From Corynebacterium minutissimum (GTDB lineage Bacteria; Actinomycetota; Actinomycetes; Mycobacteriales; Mycobacteriaceae), in assembly GCF_016889765.1 (NCBI RefSeq), contig NZ_CP069533.1, forward strand, positions 2,418,001-2,482,000: DNA of 64,000 nucleotides, in the 5' to 3' direction. Each line of letters begins with the position of its first letter. The first letter of the stretch is position 1. Positions 1 to 7,691 of this stretch are shown piece after piece. The position numbers and the translations under genes are program-made. The notes below the pieces were generated by a model. That model was not told where the DNA came from, did no database searches, and saw only the letters and a program-made list of their open reading frames with translations.

Positions 1-716
1 AACAACGTAATGGGGGAGAGCTGGGTGCCCGCATGGTTAATAACTTGGCGGGCAATTTTACGGTTGGCAGTCGTTCCCAGTACTGCACCTACCCCCATCG
101 GCAAGAGTTTGGACAGCCATGCCCACTTCACTTTCTTACGGGCTTGCTTCAAAAAGAGCTTGGTCAGTCGGCCGTTGATACCACTCAGAGTTGGCCCCGA
201 GAAACGGGAGAGGGTAGCAGCGGACTTCATGCCGGAGAGCGTGGTGACGTCGCCAAGCATGGTGTCCACCAGAGCACTGCCCTGGGATCCGGTGAGGACT
301 ACGAGGACGAGCGCGCGGCGGCGCTCTTCATCGCGGATGTCATCGCCACGCAGGTGCGCCGAGGCCAGGATGTACCATGCGGCAGCCTCAAGGAAGACGA
401 GGGATTCTGCACCTACTGCAGCCGCACCGGAGACCAGGCCGATGCCGGGGAAGGCAGCCGAGGCGCCTGCGGCCGCACCGGTGCCCGAGACAATGTTGAG
501 GAAGTGCTTGTCAATGAGCTCCTGCAGCTCCTCGGGAGAGGCATTCTTGTTCTTCTTCTTCAAACGATCGACGTAGCCGATGATGATGGAGGATTGCACC
601 GACACCACCTTGTTGATGGCCGCCAGAAAACCTTGACTAATACGGTTGCTCTCGTCCACGTCGAGCTTTTCCACCTCGGTCGGAGCGTCCTTTTCCTTCT
701 GTCCAATTCCAAGCAT
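1..716 (-). CDS. EcsC-family-like protein, 3' part missing
   Basis: The reading frame opens at ATG 716 on the minus strand and runs without a stop for 238 codons to the left edge, so the C-terminus is outside the window. The N-terminus is charged. A Gly/Ala-rich stretch around residues 75-110 (GTGAAAGASAAFPGIGLVSG) is hydrophobic enough to lie in or on a membrane, and a basic region follows (KLFLKQARKKVKW). The G-A-A-P-G-x-G pattern before an Ala-rich helix recalls EcsC-family proteins of Gram-positive bacteria, whose biochemical role is unclear. A GTG three codons upstream is an alternative start. The family call is a resemblance seen by eye; that the frame codes is well supported by its length and composition. 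Confidence 0.6.
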   Translation of the reverse strand, partial: MLGIGQKEKDAPTEVEKLDVDESNRISQGFLAAINKVVSVQSSIIIGYVDRLKKKNKNASPEELQELIDKHFLNIVSGTGAAAGASAAFPGIGLVSGAAAVGAESLVFLEAAAWYILASAHLRGDDIRDEERRRALVLVVLTGSQGSALVDTMLGDVTTLSGMKSAATLSRFSGPTLSGINGRLTKLFLKQARKKVKWAWLSKLLPMGVGAVLGTTANRKIARQVINHAGTQLSPITL

Positions 717-806
717 GTTCTTCACCTGATTTCGTCTACATTGTTAACGGTATGTTCACTACCGTATCGAAAAAGCTGTTCCCAGCGCAGAGTCAGGCTG
801 GGGGAT

Positions 807-812
807 TAGTCT
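807..812 (+). promoter_or_regulatory. -10 box TAGTCT of a leaderless carboxylesterase transcript
   Basis: TAGTCT ends 7 nt before the ATG at 820 and no Shine-Dalgarno sequence precedes that ATG. This spacing puts the transcription start on the A of the start codon. Confidence 0.5.
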
Positions 813-819
813 AGGGGCC

Positions 820-2529
820 ATGAGCGAGTACGAGCCTTTCCCCCCGCGCGAGGTAAGCGCGGCTGCGGCCCGCCTGCTTGCTGAGTCGTTACACGCCCGC
901 GCCCGTGCCGCTCAGGAGGCAGCGAGGACAGCGTGGGCGGATGAGATTACGGTTCTGACAACTTCCGGCTGGGTACGCGGCAGCCTCGAGGAGGACTTGC
1001 GCCCAGACCGGCCGCTGTCGACACCAGTGCGGTCGTGGCGTGGCATTCCCTTTGGGGCAACGACCGCGGGAGAGTATCGCTTCCGTGAACCGCGCCCAGC
1101 GCCGCCATGGCAGGGGATTCGGGACTGCCGTGAGTTCGGCGATGTGGCCCCGCAGCCCGTCTACTCGTGGACGGACCGCATCGAAGGCACGGAAGATTGC
1201 TTGACTCTCGATATCGTCCGACCACACACCGAACATGACGCCGCTCCCAACACGGAGAAACTACCCGTTGTTGTCTACCTGCATGGCGGCAGTTTCATCG
1301 TGGGGTCCTCGCACATGCTCATGCTGCGCGGCTTTGAATTCGCCGCGCAGATGGGCGTGGTCTATGTGTCCGTCAACTTCCGCTTAGGCGCGCTGGGGTA
1401 CCTCGACGTGCGCAGTTTGGGTGGGGAGGCCTGCGCTAATCCCGCAGTGGCGGACCAAGTCCTTGCTTTGGAGTGGGTACGCGACAACATCGCTGCTTTC
1501 GGCGGAGACCCGAATAACGTGACTCTTATGGGCGAATCCGCGGGTGGCGCAGCAGTGCTGACCCTCATGGCCGTTCCCCGCGCGGAAGGCCTCTTTCATC
1601 GTGCCATTGCCCAGTCGCCGCCGATTGGCATGATTCATTCCCGGGCACAGTCAATGTTCTGGGCGCGCGAGCTCGTGGATAAGATGGCCCTGCCGCGTGA
1701 TACCACGGCGGATGATTTGCGCCGCGAGGATTTTGCGGACCTAGTGCGCTCGGGGCAATCCATGATGTGGCGCGCAGGCGAGTTGCTCTACCTGAACTCC
1801 TGCTACGCGCCCACCGTGGATGGTGAACTCATTCCGCAGCATCCGATTGAGGCTTTCGAGGAGGGCGCCCAACACCCAGTGCCGCTGCTCATCGGTACCA
1901 ATTCCGGTGAGGCGAGCTTTGGAAAGTTCCTCTATCAACGCCAACGCTCCCGCGAACGTGCGGCCTTGCGGCTGTTGGCGTCCTTCGACCCGGAGAGCGC
2001 ACCGGACGTCGTTGCGGCCTACGGCGGGGCGGTCTCGCGCAGTGACTTCGGGGACTTGCTGACCGACGCCCTCTTTTGGGCCCCCACCGTCCGCGTCGCC
2101 TCAGAACATGCTCGCCGGTACCCCACGTGGATGTATCGTTTCGACTTCGCGCCGGCAGCGCTGCGCTGGCTGGGGCTGGGGGCGATGCACTCGATGGAGC
2201 TGTCGAATATCTTCGGCGATCCCGGTGCGTCACGAGTGTCCTTCTTGACCACCATGGGCAAGTCCTCCGACATGGAGGAGGTCACTGAGAATATGCAGGC
2301 CCAATGGAGCGCGTTCATCAATGGTGGCGCTCCGCGTGAGGATTGGCCGCGGTACCGGGCTCCGCAGCGAGAGACGATGATTTTTGATGTGCGGCCTCAT
2401 ATCGAAGAGGCGCCGATGGAGACGCGCCGCCAAGCCTGGGAGTCCTATGACATGTTGGAGTGGGGAACCGGACGCCCGGAGATCCTGAAGCTTCTGGGTT
2501 TCATGCCCGATGACCACAATCGCGGGTAG
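820..2529 (+). CDS. Type B carboxylesterase (alpha/beta hydrolase)
   Basis: The 569-residue protein has the hallmarks of the carboxylesterase type B family. The oxyanion-hole motif HGG is at residues 155-157, the nucleophile elbow GESAGG has Ser at about 240, an acidic residue occurs in the segment GTNSGE, and the His of GAMHSME is near 457. These enzymes hydrolyse carboxylic esters, with a broad and hard-to-predict substrate range. No signal peptide is visible, so it is probably cytoplasmic. The N-terminal 60 residues are Ala/Arg-rich and precede the core. The length is usual for the family. The gene stands alone, facing away from the EcsC-like gene, and appears to have a leaderless promoter. 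Confidence 0.88.
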   Translation: MSEYEPFPPREVSAAAARLLAESLHARARAAQEAARTAWADEITVLTTSGWVRGSLEEDLRPDRPLSTPVRSWRGIPFGATTAGEYRFREPRPAPPWQGIRDCREFGDVAPQPVYSWTDRIEGTEDCLTLDIVRPHTEHDAAPNTEKLPVVVYLHGGSFIVGSSHMLMLRGFEFAAQMGVVYVSVNFRLGALGYLDVRSLGGEACANPAVADQVLALEWVRDNIAAFGGDPNNVTLMGESAGGAAVLTLMAVPRAEGLFHRAIAQSPPIGMIHSRAQSMFWARELVDKMALPRDTTADDLRREDFADLVRSGQSMMWRAGELLYLNSCYAPTVDGELIPQHPIEAFEEGAQHPVPLLIGTNSGEASFGKFLYQRQRSRERAALRLLASFDPESAPDVVAAYGGAVSRSDFGDLLTDALFWAPTVRVASEHARRYPTWMYRFDFAPAALRWLGLGAMHSMELSNIFGDPGASRVSFLTTMGKSSDMEEVTENMQAQWSAFINGGAPREDWPRYRAPQRETMIFDVRPHIEEAPMETRRQAWESYDMLEWGTGRPEILKLLGFMPDDHNRG

Positions 2530-2589
2530 GATGTGTGGGGCCTTGGTAGCAGCCGGGGTGACACTGCCACATGGACGGATGTTGATCAC

Positions 2590-3468
2590 ATGAGCTTTTT
2601 TGAAGATATTGCTTCTGCGCTGGACGGGGAAGGTATTGAATCCCGCGTCAATGACGATGTGATGTTCGTGCCCATCACCTCTGACTTGGAGATCCAGTTT
2701 GTAGAAATTGACCCGATTCTCCCTGCCGCCAACGTCTACATCGCCGCCGCGGACGTGGATGAGGATGATGAGGATTTCGAGGCCGTCTTGGTCTCCGTTG
2801 CGTTCTCTGTGGAGGATGCGGTGGAAGCGGTGTCGCGCCATATCGCTACCGACCAAGTGGTCACTGTGCTTCGTGACCTTCTTGAGGGCACCGATGAGCG
2901 CATTGCTGAACTGGAGTTTCTCCAGGATGAGTTCAACCCTAATCTTGTCGTGGCGGAGGTCGCTAACGATTCCGAGCTGCGCGTGCTCGTGGAGACTATT
3001 GACGGCATCCCCAGCGCCGTGGTGCGTTTCCTCTCCTTTGACTTCGACGAGGAGGAGCTCGACGATCTTGAAGATGAGGCCATCAGTGAGCTCTGGGACA
3101 ACGACGCCGTGGAGGACCTGGGGGAGGAAGAGCGCGTGGCGCTTTTCGACGCCGGCGAGTTCGACGACACCACCCTCGCTCCCATCATCGAGGTTCCCGC
3201 CGAGGCGCTCGAGCTTGGCACCTACACTGACTTTGATCGCCTCTTCGACGTCCTGAGCTTGGTCTCTGACCAGGCCCTGGATTGGGAAGCCCAGCTGGTT
3301 AGCGTGGAGGACCCCGACTTTGATGAGCCGGACGTCTATGACATCTTCGGTGCCGACGACGGTGAGGACGATGATGACGTTCTCTACGATGACGACACCG
3401 ATGTCGACGATGTCGACGTTGATGACGAGGACGATGACAACCTTGATCACGAGGGCGACGAGAGCTAG
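2590..3468 (+). CDS. Acidic conserved hypothetical protein
   Basis: I do not recognise a family. From ATG 2590 the product is 292 residues and extremely rich in Asp and Glu. The last 45 residues are almost entirely acidic (runs such as DDDDVLYDDDTDVDD), whereas the first 250 residues alternate hydrophobic and acidic stretches as in a folded domain. I prefer the 2590 start (MSFFEDIA) because the protein-like pattern begins there. An in-frame ATG at 2533, directly after the esterase stop, would add 19 unconvincing residues. The Shine-Dalgarno signal is weak at both. The gene probably follows the esterase in one transcript. An acidic tail could bind cations or basic partners, but nothing in the sequence says which. 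Confidence 0.7.
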   Translation: MSFFEDIASALDGEGIESRVNDDVMFVPITSDLEIQFVEIDPILPAANVYIAAADVDEDDEDFEAVLVSVAFSVEDAVEAVSRHIATDQVVTVLRDLLEGTDERIAELEFLQDEFNPNLVVAEVANDSELRVLVETIDGIPSAVVRFLSFDFDEEELDDLEDEAISELWDNDAVEDLGEEERVALFDAGEFDDTTLAPIIEVPAEALELGTYTDFDRLFDVLSLVSDQALDWEAQLVSVEDPDFDEPDVYDIFGADDGEDDDDVLYDDDTDVDDVDVDDEDDDNLDHEGDES

Positions 3469-3547
3469 GACTAGTCGCCTCCTCGGCATGGGCACGCTAG
3501 GATAATCGGGTATATTTGTTGAACTCGATGAGGGGCAGCCAGGGTCT

Positions 3548-4399
3548 ATGCCGGTTAATATGGCTTTTCGCGGTCACCGCATCTGCGTTCTTCTCGGCCT
3601 AGCCTGTGCTGTGGTGGCGTGGGGCCTCACCCTCACCCCGGGCTTCAAGAATGTTGAAGGGACCTTTGATTCCCTCCTCCCGACAACGGTGTGGGGCTTG
3701 AGCCTTTTGAGCGTCCTGCTCTTCTTTGGCTCCCAGCGCGGACTCTGGCGCAGCCCTGCGCTCATTAACGCCCTTCTTGCCGCCGTGGTGGACATAGTGG
3801 GCTCGACGTTGTTCTTCGAACTCAGCATCCCGCTCTACATGGACACCGCAGGAATAGTGTTCGTCGCGATGATTTATGGCCCGGTTCTCGGCATGGGAAC
3901 AGCGGTTTTGTCGTTGACCTTAAGAACCGTGGTCAGTCCCTGGGAGCTTGCGTATCTGCCCAACGTGCTGATTTTGGCCATAATGGTGGGCTGGCTCGCA
4001 CGCCGTGGTGCGTTCAAACGCATGATTTCCACTCTGTTTACAGGTTATGGAATCGGCATCGTTGCGGCACTTGTGTCCTTGGCGTCGACCCTGTTCGCGC
4101 TGGAGCAGAATCTGCCGCGCGGCGCCCGCGAGCTCGCCAACTTTTTTCAGTTGGCCACCCATGACGAAACCACGGCGACTCTACTGCAAGTATTGACCTC
4201 TGACCCGCTTGATAAGGCTTTCACCGTCGTGCTGGTGTGCTTGTTTATCCGCTTCGTGCCGAAGCCCGTGCGGAATTCGTTCGACCGGCCAGAAACTCAG
4301 TCGGCCGTGGCCCGTGTGCTGACAGAGGATCGCTTCAGTCTTTCCTTGGATGACGATCCTCCCCGCAACTTTGTCGGCCGACTGCAACGCTACCTGTAG
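3548..4399 (+). CDS. Multi-pass membrane protein, ECF-transporter S-component-like
   Basis: The 283-residue product has about six hydrophobic segments between residues 10 and 230 and a soluble C-terminal tail of about 50 residues. The segment PLYMDTAG (Asp near 99), followed by a glycine-rich helix (IYGPVLGMG), resembles the D-[ST]-x-G signature of substrate-binding (S) components of energy-coupling-factor vitamin transporters. No EcfA or EcfT genes are adjacent, which is normal for S components that share a common energising module. A TATATT box near 3510 is a plausible -10 element. The substrate cannot be read from the sequence, and a different small membrane-protein family is possible. Confidence 0.55.
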   Translation: MPVNMAFRGHRICVLLGLACAVVAWGLTLTPGFKNVEGTFDSLLPTTVWGLSLLSVLLFFGSQRGLWRSPALINALLAAVVDIVGSTLFFELSIPLYMDTAGIVFVAMIYGPVLGMGTAVLSLTLRTVVSPWELAYLPNVLILAIMVGWLARRGAFKRMISTLFTGYGIGIVAALVSLASTLFALEQNLPRGARELANFFQLATHDETTATLLQVLTSDPLDKAFTVVLVCLFIRFVPKPVRNSFDRPETQSAVARVLTEDRFSLSLDDDPPRNFVGRLQRYL

Positions 4400-4410
4400 C
4401 GGACCACGGC

Positions 4411-4947
4411 TTAAGCAGCTTGGCTGAAGTCCTCGAAGAGCGATAGGGGAGAGCGGACTGGAGTGTAGGAGCTATCGACGAGCCAGACGAAGGTCGCGGC
4501 GCTACTGCTTGAAATCTCATGTACTGCCGTGACTAAGTTCGCAGGAACGAGCGCGCGGACCCACGCTTCCGCAATCGCAGGGGATACAAGCTGGCCAGTA
4601 GGGGAAGTAATGCGAACGGTAATGAGGTAGGACGGGACTCGCTTTTCCCCGAAGCCAAGCACACGAGCTTTCACCCGTTCCCCTACCCGGTGACGAGACA
4701 CAGTCAGCGTCAGCGGTGGGGTAGCTTCTCCTTCCTCGTCTCGAAGGGGTACTGAGGGAAGAGACTTTGACGGTGGCCGCCATTGCGGTGTGGGACGTGC
4801 CAGTGAGCGCGGATGGCGAATGATGCTCTCCACGGAGTTCAGAGTGTCGGCATGATGAAAGAGGATGTCAGCGGTGAGTTCTCCAGCAGCAATGCTGGAC
4901 GGGGTGGAGTGTGGAACCGCGGTACGAAAGCTGTAGTAATTCTTCAT
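4411..4947 (-). CDS. Hypothetical protein, 178 residues
   Basis: No family is recognised. I choose ATG 4947 because TACTGT ends exactly 7 nt upstream of it, the leaderless arrangement seen at many genes of this window. Longer starts would run under the divergent MFS gene. The product begins MKNYYSFRTAVPHS and has a Pro/Arg-rich middle. From about residue 85 it alternates beta-like hydrophobic stretches (VKARVLGFGEKRVPSYLITVR). There is no signal peptide or membrane span. The gene ends 11 nt from the convergent ECF-like gene. Confidence 0.6.
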   Translation of the reverse strand: MKNYYSFRTAVPHSTPSSIAAGELTADILFHHADTLNSVESIIRHPRSLARPTPQWRPPSKSLPSVPLRDEEGEATPPLTLTVSRHRVGERVKARVLGFGEKRVPSYLITVRITSPTGQLVSPAIAEAWVRALVPANLVTAVHEISSSSAATFVWLVDSSYTPVRSPLSLFEDFSQAA

Positions 4948-5041
4948 GGCCCTCACAGTAGAAACCAGTGCGGACATTGAAACCCACACTATCGAAAAGA
5001 GGTTCGATGATTTGGATGGATGGGCTACAGTTGGTGTCGCT

Positions 5042-6268
5042 ATGAGTAAGGGCGTTACACAAGAACTGAAGATTCCGCGGGAGATCTGGGTGATGGTCAC
5101 CGCGGGCTTCATCATCGCATTGGGCTATGGGCTGATAGCGCCCCTTCTTCCGCAGTTCATTGTCAGCTTTGATGTGTCGATGGCGGCCGCAGGCCTTGTC
5201 GTCTCCATTTTCTCCGCTAGCCGCCTCGTCTTCGCACCCGGTGCTGGCCGCCTCATCGACCGCGTGGGCACGCGCGGCGTCTACCTGACCGGATTGTTAA
5301 CCGTTGCGATTACAACAGGTCTTGTGGGTATTGCCCAGGAGTATTGGCACATCGTGGTGCTGCGCGCCATCGCGGGGATTGGCTCCACCATGTTCACTGT
5401 GGCAGCCATGGCGCTCATCGTGAAGCTCTCGCCACCCCCGATTCGTGGTCGCTGCTCGGCAACGTATGCCACCTCTTTTCTCCTGGGTAACGTCATCGGC
5501 CCGCTCGTTGGCGCCAGTTTGTCCTTCCTTGGTTTTCGGTGGCCATTCTTCATCTACGGGCTAGGCGTGGCGCTCGCGGCACTCGTTGTGTGGATTCTGA
5601 TGCCGGCCGTCGACACGGATGCTGAACGCCAGCACCGACTTCCGCCGATGAAGCTGCGGGAGGCCTGGGGTGATACCGCCTACCGTGCGGTGCTGACCTC
5701 GAACTTCGCCCAGGGATGGATCAACATGGGCGTGCGTGTCGCAGTCCTTCCACTGTTTGCGGCGTCCATCTTCCACAATGGTGGCCAGGCCTCAGGCATT
5801 GCCCTGGCGGTCTTCGCGGCGGGCAATGCGGTTGTGCTGCAGTTCTCTGGTTCCTGGTCTGACCGCATTGGGCGGCGCCCACTTATTCTCGCGGGCCTTG
5901 TGGGCTCGGCACTGTTCGTCGGAACGCTGGGCTTGGCGACGTCCGTGTGGGCCCTCCTCGTCCTCTCCGCTTTTGCCGGTGCCTCCTCAGGGTTGATTGT
6001 GCCGTCGCAGCAGGCGGCCATCGCCGATGTGGTGGGCTCACACCGTTCTGGTGGACAGGTGCTCTCTACCTTTCAGATGGCTGGTGACTTTGGGCAGATC
6101 CTGGGGCCGATCGTGATTGGATTCCTTGCGGATCAATTTGGCTTCGGGGTGGCCTTCGGTATGTGCGCCCTTGTGGCAGCTGGCGGAGTCCTTGCGTGGA
6201 GCTTCGGGCGCGACACCTTGCAGGATAAGAAAATTATGTTGCAGGGGCTTCGTCGTAGGTATAAATAG
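5042..6268 (+). CDS. Major facilitator superfamily exporter
   Basis: From ATG 5042 the product is 408 residues with about 12 hydrophobic segments, the usual MFS layout. The loop between the second and third segments holds the MFS motif A-like sequence GRLIDRVGTRG, repeated in the second half as SDRIGRRP. This duplicated pattern is typical of drug/metabolite:proton antiporters. ATG 4946 would add 32 hydrophilic residues and would overlap the divergent gene starting at 4947, so 5042 is preferred. The substrate is unknown. The RpiR-type regulator that follows may be cotranscribed or have its own promoter. Confidence 0.85.
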   Translation: MSKGVTQELKIPREIWVMVTAGFIIALGYGLIAPLLPQFIVSFDVSMAAAGLVVSIFSASRLVFAPGAGRLIDRVGTRGVYLTGLLTVAITTGLVGIAQEYWHIVVLRAIAGIGSTMFTVAAMALIVKLSPPPIRGRCSATYATSFLLGNVIGPLVGASLSFLGFRWPFFIYGLGVALAALVVWILMPAVDTDAERQHRLPPMKLREAWGDTAYRAVLTSNFAQGWINMGVRVAVLPLFAASIFHNGGQASGIALAVFAAGNAVVLQFSGSWSDRIGRRPLILAGLVGSALFVGTLGLATSVWALLVLSAFAGASSGLIVPSQQAAIADVVGSHRSGGQVLSTFQMAGDFGQILGPIVIGFLADQFGFGVAFGMCALVAAGGVLAWSFGRDTLQDKKIMLQGLRRRYK

Positions 6269-6335
6269 ACGCTGCACAGCACTACTTTTGCCGCAACGCT
6301 GCGAAAGCTGAGGCCACGCTTAAAAAAGTTTTTGT

Positions 6336-6341
6336 TAAACT
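6336..6341 (+). promoter_or_regulatory. -10 box TAAACT of a leaderless rpiR-type transcript
   Basis: TAAACT is followed by 6 nt and then the GTG start at 6348, with no ribosome-binding site between them. Confidence 0.5.
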
Positions 6342-6347
6342 TGTGGT

Positions 6348-7187
6348 GTGAATTTTCAACAAAGGGTGGAGCGCCACCGGGCATCACTGAGTCGGGCAGA
6401 CGAGGCGGTCGTCGATGTGATTCTCAGCCGACCGCAAGAAGCAGCCCTGTGGCGCGGCGAAGACGTTGCCGCCAAAGCCGGTGTCCATGGCTCTGCTGTG
6501 ACCCGCACCGCCAAGAAGCTTGGGTACAAAGGTTATCTGGAGCTGCGCCAAGAATTGCGCAGGATGCATGACCAGTACCTTGCTGCTGAGCACTCCAACG
6601 GTCGTCGTGCATTCCGCAATGAAGCGGGACAGACAGTGCTGGGGCAGCTGGTGTCTAAGGAGATGGATTCGCTGTCCGCGGCGTCGGGAAGCGTAGACCA
6701 GCACTCTATTAACAGAGCAGCGGATTTAGTGATGAATGCCCGCGATATCTACATCTACGGCCGCGGCAACTCCATTCCTCTGTGTGATCAGACAGAGCGC
6801 CGCTTTCGCCGCCTGGGACGGTCTGTCCATGACCTTTCTGGTGAGACGGACCATGACATGGCTGAACAGCTGCTCCGCATGGGGGAGCCAGACCTTCTTG
6901 TGGTCTTTGCCTTCCGCCGTTCCACGCGGCCGCTACGTCAGTTGCTGAACTATGCTGAGGCGGTCAATTGCAAGGTCCTGCTCATTACTGATGACCTTCG
7001 CGTTGTTCACCCAGTACCTGTCGTAACTTTGGCCGCCCCGCGTGGCGATGAGGGAACCTTTACCACCCTGTCGGTTCCTATGCTCATGTTGAATGCCATT
7101 GTGCTGTCGATTCAGCGACGATACGAGCACGATGTTGCCCCATTTCAGCAGAAGCTGAAGAATATTCTCGAAGGCTTCGAGACTTAA
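6348..7187 (+). CDS. MurR/RpiR-family transcriptional regulator
   Basis: The 279-residue protein starts with GTG. Residues 1-80 form an RpiR-type helix-turn-helix (EDVAAKAGVHGSAVTRTAKKLGY). Residues from about 115 to 250 form a sugar-isomerase (SIS) domain, recognisable from IYIYGRGNS and DLLVVFAFR. Such proteins bind DNA through the N-terminal domain and sense a phosphosugar or related metabolite through the SIS domain. No sugar-metabolism gene is next to it, so its target cannot be inferred. The MFS exporter upstream is one possibility. The last 4 nt overlap the end of a small minus-strand reading frame. Confidence 0.88.
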   Translation: MNFQQRVERHRASLSRADEAVVDVILSRPQEAALWRGEDVAAKAGVHGSAVTRTAKKLGYKGYLELRQELRRMHDQYLAAEHSNGRRAFRNEAGQTVLGQLVSKEMDSLSAASGSVDQHSINRAADLVMNARDIYIYGRGNSIPLCDQTERRFRRLGRSVHDLSGETDHDMAEQLLRMGEPDLLVVFAFRRSTRPLRQLLNYAEAVNCKVLLITDDLRVVHPVPVVTLAAPRGDEGTFTTLSVPMLMLNAIVLSIQRRYEHDVAPFQQKLKNILEGFET

Positions 7188-7351
7188 CGCGTGGTACGTG
7201 CTCGCTTGCTGCAGGCGGCCCAGCGTGGGGAGTGGCCCAATGCAGCCTTGAAGTCACGCTCGCGATAACGCGTGAAGCCATAAGTCGAAGCTTCGGAACC
7301 GGTATTCGGGCGGCTCCATCGCTTCTGGCTACGATCGCTGGCGGCTTCCAT
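7184..7351 (-). CDS. Possible small basic protein, 55 residues
   Basis: ATG 7351 is preceded at 4-6 nt by a strong Shine-Dalgarno sequence (GGAGGAG), and the frame stays open for 55 codons, ending inside the last codons of the convergent regulator. The product is Arg/Lys-rich (starting MEAASDRSQKRWSRPN, ending SKRARTTR) with a central aromatic segment (STYGFTRYRERDF). I recognise no family. The strong ribosome-binding site and an AT-rich upstream region argue for a real gene, while its short length leaves doubt. Confidence 0.45.
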   Translation of the reverse strand: MEAASDRSQKRWSRPNTGSEASTYGFTRYRERDFKAALGHSPRWAACSKRARTTR

Positions 7352-7691
7352 GCCACTCCTCCGTAAATTGCTCAACTATTTTTCGCTCAGTTGACACTAA
7401 TCTTCTAAGAAAATATTAGGTTAACCCAAGATGTCCGTCAATTCCGCGCTGTGAGATCCTCACATTCGGGGGTGGGGTTCTCAATAAAAGCAAACATAAC
7501 TGCGTGGCTTAATCTTGATTGAACCCGAATATCTGCAATCTTTGATGCATTAGGGGGTAGGGATATGTGCGAGAGTGGCCGTACTTGCTCAACCATTGGT
7601 TCCTGAAATTTCTTACATAAAGTGAGTTAATTGTTGCATTTGTATATCTAGGGGCCTGGAGGGGTACTAGACCAAAAGCGGGAAATAGGGC
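7352..7691. other. AT-rich intergenic region with an imperfect palindrome
   Basis: No convincing gene lies in these 340 bp. An imperfect palindrome (CTAATCTTC..ATATTAG) spans 7397-7419, upstream of the small minus-strand frame, and could be an operator. On the plus strand TTGACA (7391-7396), 17 nt and TATTAG form a weak promoter-like pair that leads into no gene. Two very short frames (7 and 13 codons near 7432 and 7564) are too small to claim. Confidence 0.4.

Noticed and set aside
33..809. Plus-strand frame of 258 codons
   Set aside because: It is the antisense of the EcsC-like gene on the minus strand, whose product is clearly protein-like. The plus frame has low-complexity, non-protein composition.
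2230..3495. Minus-strand frame of 421 codons opposite the acidic protein
   Set aside because: Long antisense frames arise because Asp/Glu codons read backwards give Val/Ile/Leu and few stops. It has no ribosome-binding site and overlaps the esterase end.
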